Shown: positions 19,329 through 28,256 of the stretch, in pieces
How the letters are laid out: each line of letters opens with the position of its first letter
Numbering within the stretch: position 1 is the stretch's first letter
Source: an uncultured Chryseobacterium sp.
GTDB lineage: Bacteria > Bacteroidota > Bacteroidia > Flavobacteriales > Weeksellaceae
Reading direction: 5' to 3'
Assembly: GCA_913778085.1 (NCBI GenBank)
Contig: CAJYXJ010000072.1
Coordinates: forward strand, 30,390-94,389
DNA length: 64,000 nt
Position numbers and translations under genes: made by a program
The notes under the pieces: model-generated
Database searches by the model: none
Seen by the model: only the letters and a program-made list of their open reading frames with translations
What the model was told of the DNA's origin: nothing

Positions 19329-19775
19329 ATGGCAATGTTTAATTATGGCGTTGGCGGAAACGAAGTAAAAGTAGATGCTAACGAAGCTATACAGCAGATT
19401 CAGGAGAATAAGTCGCTGATAGTGAGCCAGCTTACAACAGAAGAATCTTACGTTCCTGAAATCGTAACAGGATTAAAAACCGTCGATGACGTCTTCAGGC
19501 ATTTTCAGCCTTCCGTGCAGGTACAGCACGAAACGGAAGATGGTAATGTGGTAGAAGAAGAATTCCGTTTCCAGAATCTTGCAGACTTCACTCCCAAAAA
19601 TCTTACCCAAAAATCAGAATATTTGCAGAAGCTCAGCATGGAGCAGGAGCAGTACAATAAAATCGTGCGCCAGCTGAAAACCAATAAGATCCTGCGCAAT
19701 ATGCTTGAGAATGACCAGACCCGGGCTGCATTCGTGGAAGTATTGAAAGAAGTGGCCCAAGAACTTGAAAAATAA
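19329..19775 (+). CDS. tssB: Type VI secretion sheath small subunit TssB (VipA-like)
   Basis: A protein of 148 residues from ATG 19329 (MAMFNYGVGGNEVKVDANEA). This start matches the family pattern; an in-frame ATG at 19227 would add 34 residues of poor quality. Sheath-type features are present: KTVDDVFRHFQPSV, FRFQNLADFTPKNL and a C-terminal coiled helix (QLKTNKILRNML). TssB pairs with TssC to form the contractile sheath of Bacteroidota (subtype iii) type VI systems. The gene lies 18 bases before tssC. No other tss gene (hcp, clpV, vgrG, tssK, tssF/G) is in the window. Confidence 0.88.
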   Translation: MAMFNYGVGGNEVKVDANEAIQQIQENKSLIVSQLTTEESYVPEIVTGLKTVDDVFRHFQPSVQVQHETEDGNVVEEEFRFQNLADFTPKNLTQKSEYLQKLSMEQEQYNKIVRQLKTNKILRNMLENDQTRAAFVEVLKEVAQELEK

Positions 19776-19793
19776 CCTTTAGACGTACGAATC

Positions 19794-21155
19794 ATGGACA
19801 GTAAATTACAGGCAGCTGAGAACCAACAACAGCAGGGGCAGCAGCACGCAGGCCAGCCCAAAGGTAATCCGCTTGCCGAACTCAATAAAATAGGAGGTTT
19901 CGGTTTTGTAGAATCCGTTGTAGACGGTATCGCCAACATGAACCCTACCAGAAAAGCCCGAAAGGAAATTTTCCTGAACGACAGCAATAAAGCAGAAGAA
20001 AGAAAAGAACTTCTTCAGAAAATTAACCTTTGGGTCGAACTTCTGGAAGGGAAGGAATCTGCAGATAAAATGGCAGATACCTGCAAAGCCAAGGCACAGG
20101 CAGCTGATCAGAATCTAAAATTAAACTTAAAAAATACACTGGACGCCGTCCGCATGTTGGAAACCAACTATAGAACGGTTGCCCAGTTCTATAAAAATAC
20201 CGAACTCGATAAGGTAGACAACGTAAGCATCGTCAATGCGAGCTTAGACCAGGTTTCGGATCTTGATAATCCGTTGTTTATCGATGCCGTGGCAGAAGAA
20301 TTCAAAAATTACTACGACCGTCTGGACCTTAGGGATAATTATTCCATTCTGGCGATCCCGGGATATCTGGGTTCTAATAAAGTCGTTGAAAAATGGGCAA
20401 AAATCTGTAACGAGAACAAGGTGATGATGATCACCGATTTTGCCAATCTGGACAAGCCGGATGACGTCGTGGATCTGTTCCATTCCGCTAACCTTACCGG
20501 AGGGGAACTGCACCGAAGCAATGTAATTATGACGTGTAACTGGCTGGTAGGCCGGGGAAAAGCCGAAGAAGTAGGTGAAGAGGAAAACGTGGAACTTCCG
20601 CCTTCTACTTCACTGGCCGGAAAAATTCATAAGACGTTGATGTCCCAGGTAGCTGCAGGAAAGAAGCATGGAAATATCAATGAAGTGGATGCTGTAAAAT
20701 TCGAGTTGAAGAAAAGTGAAATTTCCCAGCTCGAAAAAATGGGCTTGGTGCCGATGGTAAATGAATATGGAAAAATAATGGCATTCTCTGCCAAAACCCT
20801 GTTCACCGGAGACAACATCGGGCTTCAGACCTATTCCGTAGTTCGGGTATTCGACTACGTTACAAAAGTATTACTGGACTTCCTGAACAGAAGGGCCTTC
20901 GAAAACTGGAATGCCAAGAATGAAGATGATCTGAGAAGGCAGATCGTAACTTTCCTTGACGGGATCAAAGGTCCGGACAAGCTGATCGAAAAATTCAAGA
21001 TTGTTCGTTTCGAACAGGACAAAGTAAATAAAGACCGGGTTTGGCTGGATATCCGTTTGACGCCTTATTTCCCTACCAAAAGTTTCGTTATCAAACTTGA
21101 CGGACACAAAGGAGATGATGGTAACGAATGGGATGCTGAATATCTTCAGGATTGA
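19794..21155 (+). CDS. tssC: Type VI secretion sheath large subunit TssC (VipB-like)
   Basis: A 453-residue TssC of the Bacteroidota type (the family also known as DUF5458). It opens with a Gln-rich disordered stretch and a region with GFGFVESVVDGIANMNPTRKARKEIF. Further sheath-type segments are DNYSILAIPGYLGSNKVVEKWA, TGGELHRSNVIMTCNWLVGRG and the C-terminal LDIRLTPYFPTKSFVIKLDGH. With TssB it would build the sheath that drives the Hcp tube. A strong terminator follows, so tssB-tssC is a two-gene unit separated from any other secretion gene. Confidence 0.9.
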   Translation: MDSKLQAAENQQQQGQQHAGQPKGNPLAELNKIGGFGFVESVVDGIANMNPTRKARKEIFLNDSNKAEERKELLQKINLWVELLEGKESADKMADTCKAKAQAADQNLKLNLKNTLDAVRMLETNYRTVAQFYKNTELDKVDNVSIVNASLDQVSDLDNPLFIDAVAEEFKNYYDRLDLRDNYSILAIPGYLGSNKVVEKWAKICNENKVMMITDFANLDKPDDVVDLFHSANLTGGELHRSNVIMTCNWLVGRGKAEEVGEEENVELPPSTSLAGKIHKTLMSQVAAGKKHGNINEVDAVKFELKKSEISQLEKMGLVPMVNEYGKIMAFSAKTLFTGDNIGLQTYSVVRVFDYVTKVLLDFLNRRAFENWNAKNEDDLRRQIVTFLDGIKGPDKLIEKFKIVRFEQDKVNKDRVWLDIRLTPYFPTKSFVIKLDGHKGDDGNEWDAEYLQD

Positions 21156-21177
21156 TCTTAACTTAACTAAAATATTA

Positions 21178-21207
21178 AACCGATGGAATTTTCACATCGG
21201 TTTTTTT
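21178..21207 (+). terminator. Terminator after tssC
   Basis: AACCGATG / CATCGGTT hairpin of eight pairs, followed by seven T. Confidence 0.88.
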
Positions 21208-21231
21208 CTACCGAATCATTAAAAAAATATT

Positions 21232-21684
21232 ATGAAAGGCACGCTGTTCTATTTTTTGCCATTAGTTTTCATTCTTTCCAGCTGTGACGACAAGAAGTTG
21301 CAGCACGATCAGAAAATCGATCTTTTTGCAGATGAAAGACAGGAAGGAAAAGCCTATATCATGAAGCCTCAGGAATGTTTTTACGAAAGCGACATGGTGG
21401 TTTCATCAGCAGACATCCAACTGGTCGACCAGTCATCAGGCCGCGGTAAATCCATATTTATCTACCGCGTAAATTCGGGGAAAGTGCTTAAGACCACGAG
21501 GGATTCCGTGGTGGCTTTCCCTTTTCAGTTTCTCTCCAGCCAGCGGCTGATGTTCCGCCGCGATTCCACTTCTTACGCCTATCTCAAAAAGCTGGATGGT
21601 TACCGTTTTATTGCCCAGCCGATGCACCTGAAATACCAGTGGCTGAAAGCGGCACCGGTATATTCGGTAAAACCTGAGCAATAA
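21232..21684 (+). CDS. Small lipoprotein of unknown function
   Basis: A 150-residue lipoprotein: hydrophobic signal with lipobox LSSC at about 15-18, then a Lys/Asp-rich linker and a beta-rich domain. No family recognised. It follows tssC but is cut off from it by a terminator. Bacteroidota type VI loci do include a lipoprotein (TssQ), so a link is conceivable, but I see no sequence reason to assign that name. The -7 box used by mutY begins six bases past its stop codon. Confidence 0.7.
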   Translation: MKGTLFYFLPLVFILSSCDDKKLQHDQKIDLFADERQEGKAYIMKPQECFYESDMVVSSADIQLVDQSSGRGKSIFIYRVNSGKVLKTTRDSVVAFPFQFLSSQRLMFRRDSTSYAYLKKLDGYRFIAQPMHLKYQWLKAAPVYSVKPEQ

Positions 21685-21689
21685 AGCAT

Positions 21690-21697
21690 TATCTTTG
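21690..21697 (+). promoter_or_regulatory. -7 box TATCTTTG of mutY
   Basis: Perfect TAnnTTTG box followed by CC, the common strong form in this group. It implies a leader of about 90 bases before mutY. Confidence 0.5.
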
Positions 21698-21792
21698 CCG
21701 TATTGGAATTCCGGCACATTGAAGCTGACCATCTGCTGGACAGCAAGTCACAGCAGTTTTGCATTCAACCTGCCGGAAAATCTGAATAAATA

Positions 21793-22848
21793 TTGAAAAA
21801 TTTGGAAAACAACAGTACAGAGCCGGATTTCAGGCACATCGGCCAAAAGCTTCTCAACTGGTACAGTGCAAATGCCAGAGACCTGCCTTTCAGACAGACA
21901 AAAGATCCTTATAAAATATGGATCTGTGAAATTGTTTTCCAGCAAACTAGGATCAGCCAGGGCTTAGGCCACTACAATAATTTTGTGGCAAGATTTCCGG
22001 ATGTGAAGACACTGGCAGAGGCCGAAGAAGATGAAGTACTGCTGTACTGGAAAGGCCTGGGCTATTATTCCCGTGCCATCAATATCCATAAAGCAGCCCA
22101 GCAGATCATGACCGATTATCAAGGGAAATTTCCTCATGAATATGAAGAGATTTTGAAACTGAAAGGAGTAGGGAAGTATACCGCAGCGGCAGTTTCAAGC
22201 ATTTGCTTTGATGGAAAAATGCCGGCGGTGGATGGTAATTTCTATCGTGTATTGAGCCGGGTTTTCGCCGACGGTTTCGACATTTCCAATTCCAGGGCAT
22301 TCAATTATTTTTCAGAACTGGCACACCTCATTTTACCGGAGAGCGTGGGAGATTTCAATCAGGCCATGATGGATTTGGGTTCCGAGATCTGCAAACCTAA
22401 AAATCCGCTTTGCAGAGAATGTCCGTTAAATGAAGACTGCCTGGCTTTCTCGATGAACAAAGTTTCCGAATTCCCGGTTAAAGCCAAAAAAACAAAAGCC
22501 AAGGACCTCGAATTAAAATACTACTTCGTCCACAGAAACGGACACTTCCTGATTCAGCAGCGGAAAGACGATTTCATCTGGAAAAAACTGTTTGAATTTC
22601 CGCCTGAAATTTCCGATGCGCTCGTACCATTCACTGTAGGAATGAAAACGGTCAGTCACAAACTGACACACAAAAACCTTAGCATCGAAATTTATAACGT
22701 GGAAGTACAGTCTGAAGAAGTCTGGAACCACTTTATCGCCGAAAACGACTATCAGGTTACCGATGTGGAAGCTTCCCACGAAAAATCATTCCCCAAACCG
22801 CTGGAAACATACATTCTGAATTATGAAGAAGCTTACAGGTTTCTGTAA
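21793..22848 (+). CDS. mutY: A/G-specific adenine glycosylase MutY
   Basis: A 351-residue base-excision repair enzyme that removes adenine mispaired with 8-oxoguanine. Evidence: catalytic Glu in WICEIVFQQTRISQG, the helix-hairpin-helix LKGVGKYTAAA, catalytic Asp in AVDGNFYRV, and an iron-sulfur cluster motif C-x6-C-x2-C-x5-C (CKPKNPLCRECPLNEDC). The C-terminal NUDIX-like domain that reads 8-oxoG follows from about residue 230. There is no in-frame ATG near the family start, so translation uses TTG at 21793 or TTG at 21802. Confidence 0.95.
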   Translation: MKNLENNSTEPDFRHIGQKLLNWYSANARDLPFRQTKDPYKIWICEIVFQQTRISQGLGHYNNFVARFPDVKTLAEAEEDEVLLYWKGLGYYSRAINIHKAAQQIMTDYQGKFPHEYEEILKLKGVGKYTAAAVSSICFDGKMPAVDGNFYRVLSRVFADGFDISNSRAFNYFSELAHLILPESVGDFNQAMMDLGSEICKPKNPLCRECPLNEDCLAFSMNKVSEFPVKAKKTKAKDLELKYYFVHRNGHFLIQQRKDDFIWKKLFEFPPEISDALVPFTVGMKTVSHKLTHKNLSIEIYNVEVQSEEVWNHFIAENDYQVTDVEASHEKSFPKPLETYILNYEEAYRFL

Positions 22849-22964
22849 CCATTTACCAGGGCAATTTCCATTTGTGCATGAACTAAACAAAGTATTAGAG
22901 AGGTTAGGAAAGATTGGTTTAGCATTCTATGGAACCACAGATCAACCGTAAATTTTCCATGCAG

Positions 22965-23188
22965 TTTGTCATTCCCGCAGGGAATCTAAACATAGTATTA
23001 GCGAACTACTGGCCGGAAATTCGCGCCTGGATTCCCAGGGAAATCGAAGATTCGACGTGGTCAATGACAAGATGCCTGAAATATCGGATGAAATTTTACC
23101 ATTCCGTTTTTCATTCTGCAAGAATCTCAACATCGTATTAGAGAAGCACGGCAATATTCATGTTTAGATTCCCTGCGGGAATGACAAA
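22965..23188. repeat. 224-bp MITE-like element with perfect 29-bp terminal inverted repeats
   Basis: Left end 22965-22993 (TTTGTCATTCCCGCAGGGAA...) is the exact reverse complement of right end 23160-23188 over 29 bases. The right half is a reverse copy of the repeat unit found at 6550-6815. No coding capacity. Flanking bases 22849-22964 and 23189-23427 hold no gene; a CCTTGCGCGCTTTGCGCTT remnant of another repeat lies near 23260. Confidence 0.85.
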
Positions 23189-23415
23189 GATGCCGGGAAA
23201 AATATTTGTTTAAAATTGTAGTCAATGACAAACTTAAAAACAGCTAGCAGTCAAACAAAGCCTTGCGCGCTTTGCGCTTAACAAATACATCCTGATTTCA
23301 GCCTCAGCTGAATGCAAAACAACTGCACATAAAACAATATTCCCAAGAATGTTCATTTCAAATTCAAAACCTTGAAATGCTGAAATTTGTCTTCCGAAAT
23401 CTGAAATCTAATTTG

Positions 23416-23423
23416 TACTTTTG
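23416..23423 (+). promoter_or_regulatory. -7 box TACTTTTG immediately before gldD
   Basis: Perfect TAnnTTTG box followed by CA. Its last base lies only four bases before the gldD ATG, so the transcript would start at about the A of ATG (leaderless). Confidence 0.55.
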
Positions 23424-23427
23424 CAAA

Positions 23428-23985
23428 ATGTTTAAAAACGCCATTTTTATTTTTGTAGCCTTGCTTATGGTATCCTGTGGCAAGGATCCGGTGCCGAAGC
23501 CTTACGGAGAACTCCGTCTGGAATATCCTAAGCCGCAGTACCGCAAATTTGAAAACAACTGCAATTATACCTTTGAATATTCTGACTTTGCGAAAATTAC
23601 GGATGCAAAAAGGCCTTGCTGGTATTACCTGAACTATCCGAAAATGAAAGCCAAGGTCTTTGTAACCTATTATCCGATACAGAACGATTTTGCCGACCAC
23701 ATTAAGGAAGCGGAGAAAATGGTGTACGAACATACGATTAAGGCAAGTGCGATCGATACAAAATCTTTTGAATACCCTAATAAGAAGGTCTACGGAAATT
23801 TTTATGAACTGAAAGGGCAGAGTGCATCCAACCTTCAGTTTTACATTACGGACAGCACGAAGCATTTCGTGACGGCTTACTTATATTTCAACACCAGGCC
23901 GAAGCCTGATTCACTGGCTCCTGCGGTAGACTACATTAAAAAAGATATGAAGCACCTGCTGGATACCTTTGAATGGAAAAAATAA
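23428..23985 (+). CDS. gldD: Gliding motility / type IX secretion lipoprotein GldD
   Basis: A 185-residue lipoprotein (lipobox MVSC at about 13-16) starting at ATG 23428. The mature part matches GldD: PKPYGELRLEYPKPQYRKFENNCNYTFEYS, HIKEAEKMVYEHTIKASAID and the C-terminal DSLAPAVDYIKKDMKHLLDTF. GldD is needed for gliding and for type IX secretion in Flavobacterium, and Bacteroidota that do not glide keep it for secretion. An upstream in-frame ATG (23377) would put 17 residues before the signal peptide and lies before the promoter box, so I reject it. The mutY-gldD order is common in this group. Confidence 0.93.
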   Translation: MFKNAIFIFVALLMVSCGKDPVPKPYGELRLEYPKPQYRKFENNCNYTFEYSDFAKITDAKRPCWYYLNYPKMKAKVFVTYYPIQNDFADHIKEAEKMVYEHTIKASAIDTKSFEYPNKKVYGNFYELKGQSASNLQFYITDSTKHFVTAYLYFNTRPKPDSLAPAVDYIKKDMKHLLDTFEWKK

Positions 23986-24013
23986 TTGACTTTTATAATA
24001 CTTTGAAAAAAAT

Positions 24014-24937
24014 ATGAAACTTTTAGTTGTAGGAAGTGTTGCGTTCGACGCAATCGAGACGCCATTTGGAAAAACAGATAAAATTTTAGGAGGTGCTGCC
24101 ACGTATATTGGGATCACCTCGTCTATTTTAGGCGTTAAATCCGGAATTGTATCGGTAGTTGGAGGTGATTTTCCTCAGGAACATCTGGATATGTTTACTG
24201 ACAGAGACATCAATATTGAAGGAATTGAAATCGTGAAAGAAGGAAAAACATTCTTCTGGGCAGGTAAATATCATAATGATCTTAACACAAGAGATACGCT
24301 GGCAACTGAAGTAAACGTGCTGGAAAATTTCGATCCTAAAATTCCGGATTCCATGCAGGATGCCGAGATCCTTTTATTAGGAAACCTTCACCCCGGCGTG
24401 CAGCTTTCGGTACTTGAAAGAATGAACAACCGTCCGAAACTCGTTATCCTGGATACCATGAACTTCTGGATGGATTCCGCCCTGGAAATTCTAATGGAAA
24501 TGATTGCCAAAACAGACGTAATCTCCATCAACGACGAGGAGGCAAGACAGCTTTCAGGAGAATATTCTCTGGTAAAAGCCGCTAAAAAGATCCACACTAT
24601 GGGTCCTGAATATGTAATTATTAAAAAAGGGGAGCACGGTGCTCTTCTTTTCCACGACAATAAAGTATTTGCTATTCCTGCTTTGCCGCTGGAAGATGTT
24701 TTCGATCCGACAGGAGCCGGGGATACTTTCGCAGGAGGATTTGCAGCTTACCTGGCTAAAAAAGAAAAGATCGATTTCGAAACCATGAAATCCGCATTAA
24801 TCGTAGGTTCAGCTATGGCTTCTTTTACTGTGGAAAAATTCGGAACGGAAAGGATCCAGGAGGTAAAGGAATCCGATGTTTTCGGAAGGCTGAAGCAATT
24901 TAAAGAGCTGACGACTTTCGATGTGGAACTTCAGTAA
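24014..24937 (+). CDS. PfkB-family carbohydrate/nucleoside kinase
   Basis: A 307-residue ribokinase-fold kinase. Features in order: LLVVGSVAFDAIETP at the N terminus, GGAATYIG substrate region, VVGGDFP, a central INDEEARQLSG, IIKKGEHGAL, and the anion-hole/catalytic motif DPTGAGDTFAGGF near residues 236-248, with the catalytic Asp. Substrate cannot be told from sequence; members include ribokinase, adenosine kinase and sugar kinases. It follows gldD by 28 bases and may be co-transcribed. Confidence 0.88.
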   Translation: MKLLVVGSVAFDAIETPFGKTDKILGGAATYIGITSSILGVKSGIVSVVGGDFPQEHLDMFTDRDINIEGIEIVKEGKTFFWAGKYHNDLNTRDTLATEVNVLENFDPKIPDSMQDAEILLLGNLHPGVQLSVLERMNNRPKLVILDTMNFWMDSALEILMEMIAKTDVISINDEEARQLSGEYSLVKAAKKIHTMGPEYVIIKKGEHGALLFHDNKVFAIPALPLEDVFDPTGAGDTFAGGFAAYLAKKEKIDFETMKSALIVGSAMASFTVEKFGTERIQEVKESDVFGRLKQFKELTTFDVELQ

Positions 24938-24996
24938 ATAGCTTTCTTTTAAGAAATATTTATAATAAAAAATTTAGTGTAATTCGTTAAGAATTC

Positions 24997-25004
24997 TAAA
25001 TTTG
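24997..25004 (+). promoter_or_regulatory. -7 box TAAATTTG of the SurA-like gene
   Basis: Perfect TAnnTTTG followed by CA, 21 bases before the ATG at 25026. Confidence 0.55.
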
Positions 25005-25025
25005 CAACTTGTTTAAAATAGTAAA

Positions 25026-26396
25026 ATGACAAATAAACTTAAGATCACTTTTCTTTTTGGAATTTTCATCATGTTGTTCGGGGTAAATACCATGAACGCA
25101 CAGCTGAAAAAAGGAGATTTAGTGGATGGTATTTCTGCTGTAATCGGTGATGAAATTGTGCTGGAGTCCGATGTAAACGAACAGTTGAACTATGCAAAAC
25201 AGCAGGGGGCTTCTAATATAGATAAGTGTGAGTTTTTAGAAAATTTTCTTAATAACAAACTTCTTGTTTACGAAGCAAAAAAAGATACATTGATCGAAAA
25301 TCGTTCGGCTGCCATTAAGGAACAGGCCAATGCCAAATATCAGCAGCTGCTTTCCCAGTTCCCGGACGAAAAGACAATGCTTGCAGCCTATAAGTTCAGA
25401 AACGGTTACGAAATGAAAAATGCCATCGAAAAAATCGATGCAGACCAGTATTACGGCCAGGCAAAATACCAGAGAATTACGGATAAAGCCGATGTTACTC
25501 CTAATGAAGTAACGGATTTCTATAATACTTATAAAACGCAGCTGCCTGAAATTAAGGATGAGGTTTCCCTGTCCCAGATTATGATGTTTCCTAAACTTAC
25601 GGAAGCCCATAAAGATGAGCTGATCAACAAGCTGAAGAAAATCAAAAAAGATATCGAAGGCGGCGAAACTTTTGAAAGTCAGGCAAGAATTTATTCCGAA
25701 GATCCGGGATCTGCTTCAAACGGAGGATTGATGAAGAATATTTCCAAAGGACAAATGGTAAAGCCTTTCGAGGCAGCAGCACTGAACCTTCAAGAAGGTG
25801 AAATTTCAGACCCGATCGAATCTGAATTCGGATATCATATTATCCAGCTGGTAAAGAAATCAGGGAAAATATATGACGCAAGGCATATTCTTCTGATGGC
25901 AACACCAACGGATGAGGAAATGAAAACGGCTAAGGCGAAACTCGATAGTATCAGAGGATTGATCCAGAGCGGAAAAATGACTTTCAAAGACGCTACATTC
26001 AGATTCTCTGATGATAAAAGGACCAAATTCAACGCGGGGGTTATTCCTGGGGCAGACGGTTCCAACAAGATCGAAAGAGAAACTCTTCCGGGAACCATCA
26101 GCTATGAATTGGCAGGTCTGAATAAAGGTGATATCACCACTGCTTTTGACGATGAAGACGAAAGGAAAAGAAAAGTAGTGAAGATCATCAAAGTGGAAGA
26201 TGTAATTCCGGCACACAAAATTACTTTGGAAACGGATTATGACAGGATCAAGCAGATGGCACTCAATAAAAAGAAAAATGAAATGGTTGAAAAGTATGTA
26301 AACTCAAAACTTCCAACCACCTTCATTTCCATCGACAGCCGTTACGATTCATGTAATTTCAAAGGAAACTGGAAAAAAGATTCAATCAAAAAATAA
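25026..26396 (+). CDS. SurA-like periplasmic peptidyl-prolyl isomerase
   Basis: A 456-residue exported chaperone. Signal peptide at residues 1-26 (ending MNAQ), SurA N-terminal helical domain (about 35-170), then two parvulin/PPIC domains: the first with EVSLSQIMMFPK...FESQARIYSEDPGSASNGGLM, the second with DARHILLMATPTDEEM...FRFSDD. In Bacteroidota such proteins assist outer-membrane protein folding. Promoter and terminator frame it as a single-gene unit. Confidence 0.9.
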   Translation: MTNKLKITFLFGIFIMLFGVNTMNAQLKKGDLVDGISAVIGDEIVLESDVNEQLNYAKQQGASNIDKCEFLENFLNNKLLVYEAKKDTLIENRSAAIKEQANAKYQQLLSQFPDEKTMLAAYKFRNGYEMKNAIEKIDADQYYGQAKYQRITDKADVTPNEVTDFYNTYKTQLPEIKDEVSLSQIMMFPKLTEAHKDELINKLKKIKKDIEGGETFESQARIYSEDPGSASNGGLMKNISKGQMVKPFEAAALNLQEGEISDPIESEFGYHIIQLVKKSGKIYDARHILLMATPTDEEMKTAKAKLDSIRGLIQSGKMTFKDATFRFSDDKRTKFNAGVIPGADGSNKIERETLPGTISYELAGLNKGDITTAFDDEDERKRKVVKIIKVEDVIPAHKITLETDYDRIKQMALNKKKNEMVEKYVNSKLPTTFISIDSRYDSCNFKGNWKKDSIKK

Positions 26397-26402
26397 CACA
26401 TA

Positions 26403-26430
26403 AACCTTCAGAATTTCTGAAGGTTTTTTT
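26403..26430 (+). terminator. Terminator after the SurA-like gene
   Basis: AACCTTCAG / CTGAAGGTT perfect nine-pair hairpin followed by T residues. Confidence 0.9.
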
Positions 26431-26474
26431 ATAGAATACCCTTCGGTAACGGAGGTTTTTATTATTTTTACGGT

Positions 26475-27464
26475 ATGAGCAGTTTTATAGATTTCAATTC
26501 AGCAAAAAAGCTTCACGACAGGCAGTTGCAACAGAATACAATTACCCAACTCTTTAACATACAGTATCCCATCATTCAGGCCGGCATGATCTGGCATTCC
26601 GGGTGGAAACTGGCTTCGGCAGTTTCAAACTGTGGCGGATTGGGGCTGATCGGTGCCGGAAGTATGTATCCTGATGTTTTAAGGGAAAATATCCGTAAAT
26701 GCAAACAGGCTACGGACAAGCCTTTTGGAGTGAATGTTCCTATGCTGTATCCCAATCTTGATGAAGTGATCGGCATTATCATGGAAGAAGGCGTAAAGAT
26801 CGTTTTTACCTCAGCCGGAAATCCGAAAACCTATACCGAAACTTTACAGAAGGAAGGACTGAAAGTTGCCCATGTTGTTTCGTCCACCAAATTTGCCATG
26901 AAATGCGAAGAAGCCGGTGTAGATGCTGTCGTTGCAGAAGGCTTCGAGGCAGGCGGCCACAACGGAAGGGACGAAACTACCACCTTCTGCTTAATTCCGA
27001 ATGTAAGGAAGCATATTTCCAAACCATTGATCGCAGCCGGAGGAATTGCTTTGGGCTCCCAGATGAAAGCAGCCATGATCTTAGGCGCAGACGGCGTTCA
27101 GATCGGTTCGCGTTTTGCAGCTACTGCGGAAGCCAGTGCCCACGAAAACTGGAAGCGAAAAATTACCGAGCTACAGGAAGGCGACACCCATTTAACCCTT
27201 AAAGAACTGGCACCCGTAAGAATGGTCAGAAATAAATTTTTCAACGAACTTGAAGAAATTTACAATACCGGAAGAAACAAGGAATCACTCATTGCTTCTT
27301 TAGGCCGGGCAAGAGCTAAAAAAGGAATGTTTGAAGGGGATATGGAAGAAGGCGAACTTGAAATCGGCCAGGTTTCCGCTTTGATCGATGAGGTTTTACC
27401 GGTAGAAACGGTTCTCAGAAAGTTGCTGGAAGAGTTTAACAATACCGGCAATCCAAGTTTATAA
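26475..27464 (+). CDS. Nitronate monooxygenase family flavoenzyme
   Basis: A 329-residue FMN-binding TIM-barrel protein. The pattern PIIQAGMIWHSGWKLASAVSNCGGLGLIGAG, the catalytic-region GFEAGGHNG (His in the position of the nitronate monooxygenase base), and PLIAAGGIALGSQMKAAMILGADGVQIGSRF match the NMO/FabK group. It either oxidises alkyl nitronates or acts as an enoyl-ACP reductase-like enzyme; sequence alone does not separate them. The hydrolase gene that follows is 15 bases away, so the two form an operon. Confidence 0.85.
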   Translation: MSSFIDFNSAKKLHDRQLQQNTITQLFNIQYPIIQAGMIWHSGWKLASAVSNCGGLGLIGAGSMYPDVLRENIRKCKQATDKPFGVNVPMLYPNLDEVIGIIMEEGVKIVFTSAGNPKTYTETLQKEGLKVAHVVSSTKFAMKCEEAGVDAVVAEGFEAGGHNGRDETTTFCLIPNVRKHISKPLIAAGGIALGSQMKAAMILGADGVQIGSRFAATAEASAHENWKRKITELQEGDTHLTLKELAPVRMVRNKFFNELEEIYNTGRNKESLIASLGRARAKKGMFEGDMEEGELEIGQVSALIDEVLPVETVLRKLLEEFNNTGNPSL

Positions 27465-27479
27465 TCCGGAATACAATTG

Positions 27480-28256
27480 ATGGAAGCAGGGATTATTGAA
27501 GTAAAAGGAAAAAAGCTTTACGCGGAGTACAGCCATTCATTTGAAGACAGGCCAACACTCGTCTTTTTGCATGATTCGTTAGGCTGTACACAGCTCTGGC
27601 GAAATTTTCCTTTTGCATTAGGCGAAACAGCTGAATGCAATGTTTTGGTCTTTGATCGGATGGGCTATGGAAAATCTTTTCCTATGTCTACACCCGAAAG
27701 GAAAAACAGCTACATGGAAACGGAAGCCGACCTGCTGGATGATCTTTTGGACGAATTGAAAATAAACGAAGTTATCCTTTTCGGCCACAGCGACGGCGGA
27801 ACCATTGCCCTGATCATGGCTGCAAAATATCCCGGAAAAGTAAGGGGAGTCATTTGCGAAGCCGGACATATTTTCGTAGAAGACATTACCTTAAAGGGGG
27901 TAAAGGATGCTTTGGAAACATATAAAACAACCAATCTTCCCGAACGCCTTGCAAAATACCACGGCGATAAAACGGAAATGTTGGTAAAAGCCTGGACGGA
28001 AATCTGGCTCAGCGACCGCTTCAAAACATGGAATATTGAACATACATTGAAAAATATTACGGCACCATTGCTTTTCATCCAGGGCGAAAATGACGAATAC
28101 GGAACGCTGGATCAGGTAGAAAAAACTGTTTCCCAAGTAACCGGAAAAGCTGAAAAGTTTATCATTCCCAACGTCGGTCACACGCCCCATAAAGAAACTC
28201 CGGAAATTGTTTTAGAAAAAGCTACCAGCTTTATCAAAAGTATTCTGAAAGAGTGA
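27480..28256 (+). CDS. Alpha/beta hydrolase
   Basis: A 258-residue alpha/beta-fold hydrolase starting at ATG 27480 (a TTG three bases upstream is less likely). Catalytic triad is readable: oxyanion region HDSLG, nucleophile elbow GHSDGG, acid in GENDEYG and His in VGHTPH. No signal peptide. Substrate unknown. Co-transcribed with the nitronate monooxygenase-like gene. Confidence 0.88.
   Translation: MEAGIIEVKGKKLYAEYSHSFEDRPTLVFLHDSLGCTQLWRNFPFALGETAECNVLVFDRMGYGKSFPMSTPERKNSYMETEADLLDDLLDELKINEVILFGHSDGGTIALIMAAKYPGKVRGVICEAGHIFVEDITLKGVKDALETYKTTNLPERLAKYHGDKTEMLVKAWTEIWLSDRFKTWNIEHTLKNITAPLLFIQGENDEYGTLDQVEKTVSQVTGKAEKFIIPNVGHTPHKETPEIVLEKATSFIKSILKE

Noticed and set aside
21232-21684. Naming this lipoprotein TssQ
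   Set aside because: A terminator separates it from tssC and no recognisable TssQ feature is visible.
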